The translations under genes were made by a program, and so were the position numbers. Below the pieces are notes generated by a model. It saw only the letters and a list, made by a program, of their open reading frames with translations, did not search any database and was not told the origin of the DNA. This document shows positions 37,901 to 49,694 of a stretch of 64,000 nucleotides of DNA, piece by piece (the stretch's first letter is position 1; each line of letters begins with the position of its first letter). This DNA comes from Hyperoplus lanceolatus (lineage: Eukaryota; Chordata; Actinopteri; Uranoscopiformes; Ammodytidae): NCBI GenBank assembly GCA_026929865.2, contig CM049395.1:33955501-34019500 (forward strand), written 5' to 3'.

Positions 37901-40005
37901 TCTCTCTATTCTGTCCACATGTTTTAGTTGAGTTTTTGATGTTGCACACCTTGGATAACTGTGATCAGATGCTCAGCACCGCTTAAAATGTGTATTGACT
38001 ATGTGATAGTGTGATGGCTATCTCCCAGACTCCAATGAAATCACATGCTTCAACCTAGTTAAGAACCCTGGAGTGGCAATATCTTAATAGAGGAGTTCTG
38101 TTCAAGAAGCTGGAGAGATGCAGCAAAGGAGATACTTGATAGAGTGCCTGCTGATGAGAAAGACAAGATGCCTTGAATGTGATCAAAATACCAACTCACC
38201 CGCTCAGTCGCCTGGTCTTAGGCAGGTTTGTGTGAAAATTGGAACCTTGTAAGCTGATGGACCGAGTGAGCGAGGTCTTGAATGAGCACGCACATTTGTA
38301 ACTCATGCACATCCACAATGTTATAATGCATGGCAATGCAGCCAACCATGAATACCAAGTGCAATCTACCATGAACTTAAACACTCAACGAAGAACAGCT
38401 TCACAAGGTGAAATGTTCACTGTCTTGACAAATCAATCCCTCAAATCAATCTGCCACGGGCAAGGCAAAGCATTTTACACAAGGGGGAATCTAACCAAAC
38501 CAGTGTTGTCTTTAATGGTGGACTGAAGACTATTAGATGTGTCTATTCAGTTATGATTAATGCAGATATTACGTTTTTGTCACTTCACTTTATGATTCAC
38601 TTTTTGTGCCCTTGAGCCTTTTCAGAAATTGATATGCCATTTAACAATACCAGAAGTTAAGGCAGGTTGTCATAGTGGAAAGTTCTGAAAAATAAATAAA
38701 ACACTGTGTTACACAAAAAAACAACACTGTTGAGAGTTGTCTGGAAAAGTCTAATTTAAACTCAACACTTACATTTAGGTGTTTACCTTTGGACTACAGC
38801 ATTTCAAATTATGCTGTATGTGAATATTTCTGACAAATGTGATATTCTGTGTGGCAGCTTGTGTGTACTGCATTGCATTGTGCATATGTGGCACCATTCA
38901 CCTGACGAAAATGTGTACCATCATATCATATTGAAGCTGTAAAATACTTTCTATGAGCAAGATCACCTTTATGTTTCCCTGAGACTCCAGTATTGGTATG
39001 TGGTTATAATCTACTTCACCTATTACCCTAGGGAATCTGAACTAATTATATTGTATTTTATATGAATGTCATACTGATTAATAATATGGTGGGCTATACA
39101 TTCTATTTTATAGAGGGTTTCTTTTTTGGCCAGGGAACTCCACAAACATATTCAGTTCAGTGAGCACGAGAACGATCTTGAAAAGGGCTGCAAACAGAAT
39201 CTCTGCATCTCAGGAATACATGTAAGATTCCTTCGGCCAACAAATACGTTCTAAAAACCTGCAACACAGCATGCATAGGCTACAATTTTCAACTGCTGTA
39301 ATCTCATCCAGTTATACTAACATTCAGCTCAACTAGTTGTATAATGTAATCCCTTTTACTACTTTGTGTCCTTTTCTCAAGTAACACCAGAAGCTGGTAA
39401 ATCATTTGTAATATCATAAAATAATTGTTCCAACATCCAAGTTGAAAACTACAGATGGAACAGTCTTACTTCTCATTTTCTAAATCTAGCCTTCAAAAGT
39501 GCAATGAAATCACAAGCTTAAACCTTCATCTTGCATCATTCAGCTTTCAAACTTTTGAAGCAAAGACCCTTGCAGACTTAATGGTGACATGACTTATAAA
39601 CAGTTTGTTTATATTGACATCAATCTATTTTGAGAATTGTCATAGAGCTTTACATACTCATTACTCTCAACCCAGTTATGTTCCTCCAGTTTAGTTGCAT
39701 GTATGTATCATATAATGAGAAACAGTTAATCATTAAAAATGTAGTTATCTCATAAATCATTTTGTGACATCATTTGGTCAATAGCATACTGTATAGTACT
39801 TCTCAGGTGTTTTCAATTTAACACCCGACAGCTTGATGGCTGCAGTTTATGATAGGATGAACATGACTGATTGTATTTTTGCCAAGGGTATCTGCAATAG
39901 TAGATGGCAATCTACTTGATTAATAAACACTGTGAGCTTGCAGTTAATACAGTGACATTAGCTGAACTTTCTTAATATGTGCATTTACCATATATACAGT
40001 ATTTT
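34958..40005. other. Long single-copy non-coding stretch
   Basis: Five kilobases with almost no recognisable repeat, in contrast to the rest of the window. Frames are short (up to about 100 codons) and without domains. The block near 35880-36010 (CCAATTGATTGATATTTATT, GGCCATGGAGAAATCAAGAG and following) looks possibly constrained. No exon was identified. Confidence 0.4.
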
Positions 40006-40250
40006 GGGGCTGGTAGGATGGCCCAGAGGAAAGAGTGCCTACCAGTGACCATTAGGTTGCTGGTTCGCGTCCATTTGTACCACTACTGTACGGATTGCTG
40101 GTATTACATCTACGGTGCCCGACATCTCTACCATTGTGTCCTTGAGCAAGTCACTATACTCCAAAACTGCTTCAGGGGTGCTCTAATGCTGCAGACCGTA
40201 GCTAACCGCATGTGACTAATCATGTGTTAATTGACAAATAAAGACTTAAC
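40006..40250 (+). mobile_element. tRNA-derived SINE (about 245 bp)
   Basis: The head (GGGGCTGGTAGGATGGCCCA, then GAGTGCCTACC) leads to a B-box-like GGTTCGCGTCC at 40062-40072, the internal RNA polymerase III promoter layout of tRNA-derived SINEs. It is followed by a core including GTGTCCTTGAGCAAGTCACT, a motif I associate with fish SINEs, and an AAATAAAGACTTAA tail. Such elements are transcribed by Pol III and copied by a LINE reverse transcriptase. It looks full length but old. Confidence 0.65.
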
Positions 40251-41754
40251 TTGCGTATGAAAGTAATTGCAATAGTAAGGGGTCCTGTGATAGTGGAAAT
40301 CTTGTATGTGCTTTCACACTAGAATTACGTTTTCAAAGTGTTTTCTTACGGTTAACTGCATGCATTACTCAGAGATGATTAGCAAGAAGAATGCTCAGGA
40401 GACCCCAAATGTTCTTATAATGTATAACAGATGGCGCAAACTTTGATGTGCTTGCGTATTCGTCAAATACTTAACATTCTGCCCCTATTTAACCGTTTTT
40501 CCACAAACCCTTAGCTCCTTTCTTCTGACATAATTTGGTTGTGAACTCTGGGTAACAGTCTTTGATTAGATGTCTTTATTGATTCAGCAGGAGATGTGAA
40601 GGTCAGACCGTCTTGATTCAGAGACTGACCTTCAGAGAAACTCTGGCACAGACAGTTGTCTCATTTTATTTGACTGGGATTTTCAGGGATTAATGTATGT
40701 GATTGACTAGTATTGTGGGCAAAGTAGGATCTAGTGCCTTTAGAGCATTGCCCATATGTATTGTATGTAAAGTCTGGATATGTCTGCTTCTGTAGATTGT
40801 ATTTTGACAGTTTTCGTTTCGATCTGATTGAACTGAGTTACAGTAGGTGTGTTGTGTTGCTTATCAAGTTATAAAGTTATAAATTATGAAGATTTAGATT
40901 TTTTCGGAATTAAGACTGTCTTACTTTGACGGTTACTTTGACGGTTCTTTTGTTTGTTTTTTATTTAAGATCACCATGAGTTATTATCGTAGTAACAACT
41001 GTTCTTCCTGGGGTCCACACAAAAGATAATAAAATACACATAAAATTGTTAAAAAATAAATTAAATTAAATTGAAAAAGAAAAGAGAAATGTTGTGACAC
41101 TCTAATATCTAACGTCCTTTGACCTCAATTTGATCAATGGACATGTCATATTTTGCTAATGAGCCCCTTTTTTAATGGTGGTGCCTTAAAAAGCCCTTGC
41201 AGAGAAGCAGTATTGACTAACATTATTGATCATTACTGGATCCATAATAACATGTTGTAAGCTTCCTTTGAACTAATAGTCTGATTCATGCGACCCTCAC
41301 ATCTAACGTTTGTTCTTGTATGCTGATAAATGCACGGCCAATAAGGCCATCCGCTTCCTCATTAAGCATCAAGAGAGAACAATTGCTCCAAGCTTTGATT
41401 GTCATCTAAGGAAAGTCTGTCACCATTTCAAGGTTAATGGCAAATCACTTTGACAGATTTGAGAAACGGGTGGAATCCGTGCAATGTCACACTGGCTGTT
41501 ATAAAATATTATAGCCCAAAGACAACAGACATAAAAATGAAAGCTTGAGGTTCCAGCAAATACTCTGATCATGAGACCTCGATCCAGAGGTCTATCACAG
41601 TTGGTTTATTGACCTTTTCTAAAAGATTGCACTTGACCTTGGATTTAATTTAGTGAAATGTGAGAGTGCTGTGAGCCTTTGGGCTGTCACTGACTTATCA
41701 TTTGCATTTTGCATTCAGTGTGTGTGCATCATTTAGCTAATGAATATATTCAAT
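40251..41754. other. Non-coding DNA, includes a possibly constrained block
   Basis: AT-rich. Around 41290-41475 the sequence (TTGTATGCTGATAAATGCAC, GATTGTCATCTAAGGAAAGT, TTCAAGGTTAATGGCAAATC) looks like a conserved non-coding element by composition and motif density only. Confidence 0.35.
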
Positions 41755-41797
41755 ATAGGTGTACCTGCCTACAATAATTGTAGGCAGGTACACCTAT
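41755..41797. repeat. Perfect 43-base palindrome
   Basis: A 21-base arm (ATAGGTGTACCTGCCTACAA then T) and its exact inverse are separated by a single A. AGGTGTACCT also occurs at the ends of the Tc1-like family at 27.5 kb, so it could be a collapsed foldback of transposon ends. Confidence 0.95.
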
Positions 41798-42077
41798 GTG
41801 CATTTGTTATATTACAATAATATAAATATGTTTAAATGTGAGCTTCTATGAGTCACTGTGATTACATTACAGTGCATGTAACAAGTGGTTTTGCTTTTAT
41901 AAATACAGATGTGTCTCTGTTATTATCTCAACTTTGTGGGTGCCATGACCATCTGACAGCTATCAAGAAAGACTGCCAGAGCACAAATACATGATATTCA
42001 ATAATTAAATGTAACGAGTGAGACACATCAGCAGTAGCCTACATGCTCTTAAGTGCAGGATCTTCAAGCAGGTGAGC
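41798..42077. other. Non-coding DNA
   Basis: Single-copy-looking spacer. Confidence 0.4.
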
Positions 42078-42971
42078 TTAAAGAGGACCTATGTTACTTT
42101 TTGACTTTTATGACCTATACAATTTGTTAAAATAATAATTTAATTAATAATAATCGATTGGATTTATATAGCGCTTTTCAAGGTACTCAAAGCGCTTTAC
42201 AGGGTTCCAGGTTCAATTCGTTCACACACAGTCATACCGGTGGTGGTAAACTACGATAGTAGCCACAGTTGCCATGGGGCAGACTGACAGAAGCGAGGCC
42301 GCCATTCCGCGCCATCGGCCCCTCCGACCACCACCTCAAACATACAGCAGTCATACACATTCACACGAGGCAAGGTGGGTGAAGTGTCTTGCCCAGGGAC
42401 ACAACGACCATGACACAAGTGGCCGGGCGGGGATCGAACCGCCAACCCTAGGATCGTTGGCCAACCAGCTTAACCACCTGAGCCACAGTCGCCCTAAATA
42501 ATGATTTATATTCATGTTTAACCATACTAGAGTATCAAATAATTACGTACATGCATTTCGACGTATTCCCTGCTGACCGTCTGGGGTGGCTATGCAGAGC
42601 ACTAAACACTATGGCAGCCGGTTGAGCCGAACTCATTCAAATTTCCGGATAGTTTCTGTCACGCTCGGGTCGTTTCTGTCATCTTTCCATGTAAGGTAAT
42701 GCTGCCGCTCAGGCAAGCTCCGGCTGCATGCCCCACCTTCCTAACAATTTAAAAATAACCAATCACAACGGAGTGGGGTTTGCAGCAGGGGGGAGGGGCG
42801 GAGAAGCTCAAAGCAGTGTGTAGAGAGAGACTGCTGTGCTCGCTAGGGTAAGAGGAAGAGTGTCCCGAAAATCTACATAGTTTTTTGTGATGTGATTCGT
42901 GTCAGGTTGCTCTATACCAGTTTTTAACAAGAAATGAAGACCAGAAAAGTAGTATAATAGGATCTCTTTAA
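42078..42971 (+). mobile_element. TTAA-type MITE, family A copy 2, with a nested SINE
   Basis: Ends are TTAAAGAGGACCTATG and TAATAGGATCTCTTTAA. Interior blocks match 5045-5666 in the same order, including the last 60 bases (TACATAGTTTTTTGTGATGT and onward). Without the SINE and one duplicate it would be about 530 bases, similar to copy 1. Confidence 0.78.
42143..42495 (-). mobile_element. tRNA-derived SINE nested in MITE (353 bp)
   Basis: On the minus strand the head carries an A box (TGGCTCAGGTGG, 42474-42487) and a B box (GGTTCGATCCC, about 42430-42440), then a body, and ends with CGCTTTGAGTACCTTGAAAA then GCGCTATATAAATCC. The GCGCTATATAAAT tail recurs in fish retroposons. AAATAATAATTTA (42130-42142) and AAATAATGATTTA (42496-42508) flank it as a 13-base target duplication with one mismatch, at a site that is uninterrupted in MITE copy 1. 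Confidence 0.82.
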
Positions 42972-44668
42972 AAAACGGCTGTAGTTATTGTTAAGGTAGG
43001 TTCTGGGTTAACAAGCGAGCAGATAAAACTATGTAAGAATAGCATAGGTAAAGAGCAGGATGGAAAAATGGAAAAGCAAGAATACCAAGACAACTTAGAC
43101 AGTCTGACAAAGGGCAAGAGAAAAAAACTGCCATATATATACTAACTGACTAATGAGCTCATGTGAAGCAGCTGTGTAGATTCTAGGAGCAGTCACAGAG
43201 AGGAAAAAGGTATCTGAGGCACATATTTAAAAATGACCAGTACTAATGTTACTACTAATGATAGCTGAAGTAGTTATTCTTGAAAATTAATCAGCAACAA
43301 TTTGAATAATCATTTAATTGTGAAAGTCATTTGTATGCAGAAATACTGTGTGTGCAGTGGCTCCAGCTTAAGTACTTGGTTTGCTGTGACAGTAAAATAA
43401 ATATTTTGGGTGAAATTGTGATAGGCCTATTTCCCTATTTCCAGAAATTTCCTTTTTATACTGTATGACCTGTGTCTACAATACAGCTTTATATTTCATA
43501 GAACAACTAACTAATGGAGAAATACATTGGCTGATTAATACATTCTGACAGCCCTAAAACTGTTATATCTATTACTTCCTCATAACTGATTTAGTGGCTT
43601 TAAGTTGAATTTATTTAATTTTGTAAACATTAAGAACTGAATGTTTTGTTGATATCCCCATAGTGCAACACACTAACACCTACACACACGTTTAAGAGCT
43701 GGAGAAGCAGAGAAAATAACTCCCATCTAAGTGAGCTGAATTATCAGCTAAAGGTAAGAGATGGTCGATAGATTGTGTGTTTGTGCGTGTGTGTGTGTGT
43801 GTGTGTCAGTGTGTGCGCCTGGGTCTAAAACCAACAGTCTTATCTCTTGAGTGTTTTTTGATTAAAGTAGACAGATACTTAATGCAGTAGTACCATGAAC
43901 GTCCCGTGATGCCTCATTTCAGAGTGAAAGGGTCTTTTACTAAACGGGCCTGCAGCGTCTTTCTATTCTTGATCTAATCATCTGCTCTTTGACAGAACTG
44001 TGGACAGTAGCATCTATCTGAAGGCCAGTGGCTCAAATAAAGAAACAGGTGTAAGCAGCACACAAACAGGCACATTGAAACAGGCACATTGAAGTGGAAT
44101 CATTACTACTCTGCAGGTGATGTTTTTTATGGATAGCCTATTGCTTTTCAGGAATAATGCCAATGTAACAAGAATGATGAATGAGGACTTTCTACGGCTA
44201 TTTTAGGGGATTGGAATGTCCCCCAACCCGTGTAAAACGCTTGCTGTATCATTTTAGCCATGCTAATTTAAATAAACAACCATGGTTCCAAAAGGATAGA
44301 TAATGATACTAGGTTCACTAAAAGTCAATCATGCATCCATGTAACTTTGGTGGTGATGCCTTGACTTTCCCACTTGAACCACCATGAGGTCCACATTTTT
44401 GGTTTTGAGTGCAATATATCAACAATTATAGAAAGGATTGCCTTGACATTTAATACAGACATGGTAAACATTATGCCACTACACATCAGCTTGTTAACAA
44501 TTTGAGCATGTACAGTAAGCATGCTGCCCTTAGCATTTAGCTCAGGTACAGCATCTCACTGGTCATGTTGGCTTATAAATTGAGACTCTTAAACAGTTTC
44601 GCATTGCATCCATGCTACATTACAGCCTTTACGAAAGAAGGATTTACTGCATGGCTATTACTGTAATT
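42972..44668. other. Non-coding DNA with a short TG microsatellite
   Basis: A (TG)n run of about ten units is at 43787-43806. Otherwise nothing is recognised. Confidence 0.4.
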
Positions 44669-44705
44669 TAAGCTAGGTGTACCCAATAAACTGGCAACTG
44701 ACTGC
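44669..44705. mobile_element. Possible TIR remnant of the Tc1-like family
   Basis: CTAGGTGTACCCAATAAACT then GGCAACTGACTGC resembles the right end of the element at 28.37-28.40 kb (CTGTACCTAATAAAGTGGCC). Only one end is visible. Confidence 0.45.
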
Positions 44706-46947
44706 ACTTACTCTCAGCCTCAATTTCTTTATGTGGATGGCAGGTATAAGCAGAGCATAACTCAGGCAAAAGTAAGTAACTGAACAATAATACAAATTAC
44801 GGCTTCATGTTTACCGCAGTAGATTATCTAACTTGTGCAACTCTCAAGTCTTGGAGGTTGCCTATTTTAATATACACAATTTGACTGACAGCAAATCTAT
44901 TCTAAGAGATGGAAAATGAACTCTGATATCCTACTCTGCTCTGCATAGACACCTTTTATCTGTTGCTTGGTTTGTTTCCTTTACACCTCCTATTTTTCCA
45001 GCCTTGCAGCCCTTGCTTATTCTCTTTTAGAGCTAAAATAATCATTGATTAATCCAAACATCAACCCAAATAAAAATTAAAACCCAACAGTTTTGCTGAC
45101 CTTTTAATCAGTAAGTATTTATTATAATTGCCCAAGTATCCTAGCTTTGTGTCCCTGAATCGAGTGTTTGCAGATTTTGTTTAGTCTTAGAAGTTAAACC
45201 AAATCTCTTTGGGTTTAGCACTGCTGGTCTGACAACCAGAAATTGTGATGTTTTTTTTTTTTTGGTATTTTCTGAAATCTTATGGGCCAAATTGATCTAG
45301 TGTAGTGTGCATCTGGGTTGTTCCTGTGCCACCTCTTGACATTTTTCTAGGTTCTCTTAATGATGTTATGGTCACTGCCCACTCCGGTCCTTTTTGGTTG
45401 CTCCAAGCATTGCACCAAAACATATGGTACTTCACTCCCTTGGGTCGTTGCGTCACACCTTCCAAGTGTGAAGTAGATCGAATGAAGGGTTGGCGAGAAC
45501 CTCAAAGAATATGCACATGTACACAGAGACATCTGCCTGTATAGTTATAACAAAATGTAGTAGCAGGTCAATCGATAATGAAAACAATCATAAGTAGCAA
45601 CCATAGTTTATCTTTTTAATTACATGACATAAAGTATAAGTCACATCTTCTGTCACCTTGCTCTTTGCTACTCTTGCTTTTCACACCTGGCAACACATTT
45701 TTCATATACACTAATCACAAATATGAGGGTTTAAGGTGGTCAACTTTTGGAAATTAAATAATTATGTAGTTTCGTTACAATAAATGCTTGGACTTGTTTG
45801 TGTGTTATCTGACATAGAAATGTAGAGGGGGTAATTTTTGTGTTCGATATTTGCATTCGATTGGAGTAGTTGTTTAGAACTATGTCACATGCTTGAAACC
45901 TGAAGCTGAATTAGGAGTGCAAATGTCTATTATGATCTGTACATGTATTCCGAAGACTTTTCATTTAATTTAAGTAGGCCTGGCTTATTTCTAGAGGATT
46001 TTGTCATCTCAATGTAAAATGTTTTGCTCAAGCATTCTCTAAAGTCTGTCAAATTGAACTATATTCAAGTACTTTATGTGCTCAGAAGATTCTGTATTTG
46101 CTAAAATTCACTCAGCTAACGGGTGTATAAGTAGCACTAATCTAGATTTCATGAGGGCCATATACAGTTAGTCTACTGCACATTGGCAAGTCGTTTAAGA
46201 ACAAAGTAAATGTACATTGGCCTATTTAAATACACTCCTTAGCTGGAAATGTCTTATCCTGGCAATAAGGCAAATTATGTAAAGTACACAGTAAAGTATA
46301 GAAAACTGAATGGCGTTTACGGAGTTGTCATGGGAATTACTGTTCATATCACATTACCTCAAAGGGAAAAAATTGAGCTAGCAGAGCTTTCTTAATGCTA
46401 AATGACCAAACCCTATATCCTCCATTGACATCCATATAATTTGGTTAAATGCCCCAGGGAAAGCTAGTGACTATTATTTTGAGAAATGTTTTCTTTTCGG
46501 TCAAATGTATAAAATTAATTATTTTAATTGACTGATGAATCTGGTTGTAGCTTCATTTAAATAATGTCCCCTGTACTATACATAGCATCTACAAGTACTT
46601 ACATACTTCCAAGTTTTCAAATTTGGACATCTAAAGGGGTTTATCTTGATACATTTGTCAAAACTTTGAAATTGTTGACATTGGTTGTGTTTCTCAGATA
46701 TGGAATGATATTCCGCCCTCATGTCTGCATACTGTTCATGAGTCACACAAGCCACATTTGAGTTGTGTTTGTGTGTGTATGTGTGCATTTGTGTGTGTTC
46801 AGGGGGAAATAAGGTGATTCTGTTATTAATATCAAAGGAGAAGTAACTGATATTTGTTTGTTAATATACGGTACATGTTAAATCACTCTATATTCATACA
46901 ACAATCACTTACAATATGCCCCTATTGTAACTAAGGTCTCCCAGTCG
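44706..46947. other. Non-coding DNA, nothing firmly recognised
   Basis: A poly-T run is at 45250-45262. Overlapping frames on both strands at 45.28-45.54 kb lack domains. No TIR pair was found. Confidence 0.4.
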
Positions 46948-48100
46948 TTAAAGGCTCTGGCAACCCACAGACATAAATATATGACATTAATGTTGGGTTT
47001 CTCTATAAGATATTTACAGTCATCCAATTGAAAAATAATTTTCATAAATATTATAAAATTTAGTCTAAAAAACTGCTTTTTTGCTGTCTAGAACATTTTA
47101 CAGGGCGGTGTGGGCGTGGCCAATAACGTTCTGTAAGGGAACGCTCTCTCACTCACGGTGCTGAGCAGGTTTAGCCCAGTTCAGACCAAAGATTCGCCAC
47201 ACAACGAGACGCAAACTACAAAATGCTGCACATGCTCACAACGAGCCTGACTGGCAGTTCACACTGCTGCACGGGCTGCGACGGTAGCTGGTTTCCCTAG
47301 CAACGGTGAATGCTTTGGCACAGCTGAGAGCCGCAGTTCAGAATCACTTGCGGAAAGTAACTTATTATTATTAGGCCTATATAGGTTTGCAATTAGTTAT
47401 AGGCTATTTTTTCCCACCACAACCGCAACCTATTTAATTGAAACAGGTGTCAGTGTCACAATCAAAATATATAAAAATATCTCTCTCATATTTATTGTTA
47501 TCTCTTATTAGTTTATTTACCATTGAACTTGCATAAACATCTGCTATCTATTTTAGGCATATGCATCTTTAAATGTTTTTGAGGATAGGAGTGGGAATAG
47601 AGAGAGAAAAAATAAAAATAAAAAATAAAATATAAAAAAAATAAAATATAAAAAAGACAATCAAATGAGTTCAAACCAGCCGGCCAGTTGGATCCTAAGC
47701 ATGCAGGCTAACGTTGTCCAGGCGGATCAACAGTGTGGAGACCCGCTGTTGAAGTAGCCTACGCTACAGGCAGCCGCAGATATTCTCAGAAGGGAGTGCT
47801 GACAAAAAAAAGCTCTTCCTGCACTTAAATAATTTCTCGCTACATTGATAAAAAAAAATGCATCACCAATACAATATTGTTACATGCAGCAGTGACACAT
47901 GCCGTATTGGTCTGATTATAAGACAGGGTTTCCCCCTGAGAATAGGTCGTAAAAAGTCGGGTCGTTTTATATTCGGGGTCTAATATTCAGCGTCCAGTTA
48001 TGGAGTGACCAGAGCAATCATTCAGCTTCAGGGCTTGTGTCCAACTTGTGTTTATTTATTTATTTTCGGGTGGAGCACGAGCTGCGTACTCAGATGCGGC

Positions 48101-48516
48101 CGGTGTTGTGCCGAATTCCCACTCCCCCGCAGGATCCCAATCCCCTACGCGATTCTTAGGCTTTGAGGAAACTGTTAGTAGGCTATTGTTAGTAGGCTAT
48201 TTAATTAATGTTTCATCAAAATATAAGTTATGTTGTGCTGCACTAAATAGACGTACTTTAGAGCTGCACTTGAAAAACGATGTTGATGTCGATGTTGTGC
48301 TTCACTGTCCTATTATCGAAATGACGGTAATATGTGAATTATGTTGAAGTTGCGAATGCTGTTATGTCACTGTCTGGTAAAAGCGAGAATCCTTCTGTGT
48401 ATTCATTTGTACTAATCATTTTTAGTAGAACTATTCACTTCTGATTCAAGATTACGTTGTACTTGCTGTTATAGGTATACTCACGCGTAGGGGAGTGGGA
48501 ATTCGGCACAACACCG
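48101..48516. mobile_element. Nested TIR element (416 bp) with 27-base inverted ends
   Basis: CGGTGTTGTGCCGAATTCCC (continuing ACTCCCC) at 48101 is matched exactly in inverse by GGGGAGTGGGAATTCGGCAC (continuing AACACCG) ending at 48516. Flanks show no clear target duplication. Frames on opposite strands both read GVVPNSHSP through the two ends, simply because the ends are inverted copies. The superfamily is not identified. Confidence 0.65.
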
Positions 48517-49192
48517 GGACAGAGGTGTGTGCGCTTGGATAGAGAACGATGGGTCGAGAGGAAAAAGAGGCACGGAAAATGGCCAAAGAGCTCCACATCC
48601 CCCAGCACTGAATTCAAAGCCTTAACTTAGGCTATTATGTTGCGAGTCGACGTGTCAGAGGCATGAATCGGCGCAGCGATCGACAGCGATTCTGTTGTGG
48701 CAGGCGTAGTGAGGAGAGCTTGCCAACTGTGTCGTCCTTTTATGCCCCACCTCTGCCATAATGTTCAGATTTAATCATTTGCATCAAAGCCCTTATAATA
48801 AGAATGAGAGGCTTTATTCAAACGTTGTCAATGCGCAGGTGGACTGAAACTAACGGAGCGAGGCGGTTGTTTCACTTTGCAGTTAGTCGCGCAGTCAGTT
48901 TGGAGACATGTCTCTGTGTATCAGGGCTCGGGGCATCCAATCGGCTCGTGAAAGCCTGTCCCCTCTACAACATTAATGTTCAGGAATCCCCGGTGATCAT
49001 TTAGTCTTAAACCACATAGCACGGCACGGCGGCTCGGCGAGGTCTCACTGTGTGAACGTTGCCATCACAGTGTTTCACCGGGGTGCGCGCTGCTTCGCTC
49101 AGACGGGGCTTTGAGTGTAGGCTCAGGCGCAAAGAGACAGTCTGTGTCTCTTGCGCGGCTCCAGAGATATTGTATAGATTTGTTTTTAAGAA

Positions 49193-49354
49193 CGTGTGAC
49201 GTCCCAAGCCTGTGATGTAAGCCAAAGTTCGAATCAGACATTTTCAAATGGCCGTCTCAATGCATTTTAGAATGGAGATCCATCGCGTGACGTCCCAAGC
49301 CTTTGCTCGCTCTAAGCCAAGGCAACATTCGAATCAGGATTTTTCAAATGGTCG
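49193..49354 (+). repeat. Two-unit tandem duplication (period about 91)
   Basis: TGACGTCCCAAGCCT, then TAAGCCAA, CGAATCAG and TTTTCAAATGG, occurs twice in order (49193-49253 and 49284-49354) with a few changes. Both units include the CRE-like TGACGTC. Confidence 0.8.
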
Positions 49355-49694
49355 ACCAACTGACATGACAGTATGTTTGCGGGGGGCTAACAGATATTCC
49401 TAAAACCTTTCATATACATATTAGCACTGATTTTACCCCCCAAATAACATAGTTACAAGGATTTAGTGGATTTGGGTTGCCAGGGCCTTTAAGCTTTGCA
49501 GTAATTGCCAGATACAAATTTGAGTATCCCGCTCGTTTTTATCCAGTCAAGAGACAGAGCGCTATAAAGAGGCGGGTCTCTGTGCCCTGGCTTGAACAAT
49601 GACTCACTGCTCTCAAACGGCACTATCTGACGAATATGGTTGTCCTTTAATTTGTTGGTGACGTAGGGACGAGGGAGGGGAGTGCCAACTGTAG

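Larger units (their letters stand above)
46948..49492. mobile_element. Large TTAA-type non-autonomous element (2.5 kb), family F
   Basis: The left end is TTAAAGGCTCTGGCAACCCA and the right end its near inverse (TGGGTTGCCAGGGCCTTTAA), with TTAA on both sides. The interior is GC- and CpG-richer than the flanks and mosaic. It contains CAGTTCAGACCAAAGATTCG near 47177, which looks like an end of yet another element; an A-rich low-complexity run at 47605-47655; a nested TIR element at 48101-48516; and a tandem duplication at 49193-49354. No transposase was found in any frame. The size is unusual for a MITE and suggests accretion by nesting. Confidence 0.65.

Noticed and set aside
42143..42495. Functional tRNA gene on the minus strand
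   Set aside because: A and B boxes are present, but the cloverleaf is not completed and a SINE body, tail and target duplication follow.
42274..42501. 75-codon frame
   Set aside because: Lies entirely in the nested SINE.
45280..45544. Overlapping frames on both strands as a coding gene
   Set aside because: No domain on either strand and no exon boundaries; the overlap is typical of a chance stop-poor patch.
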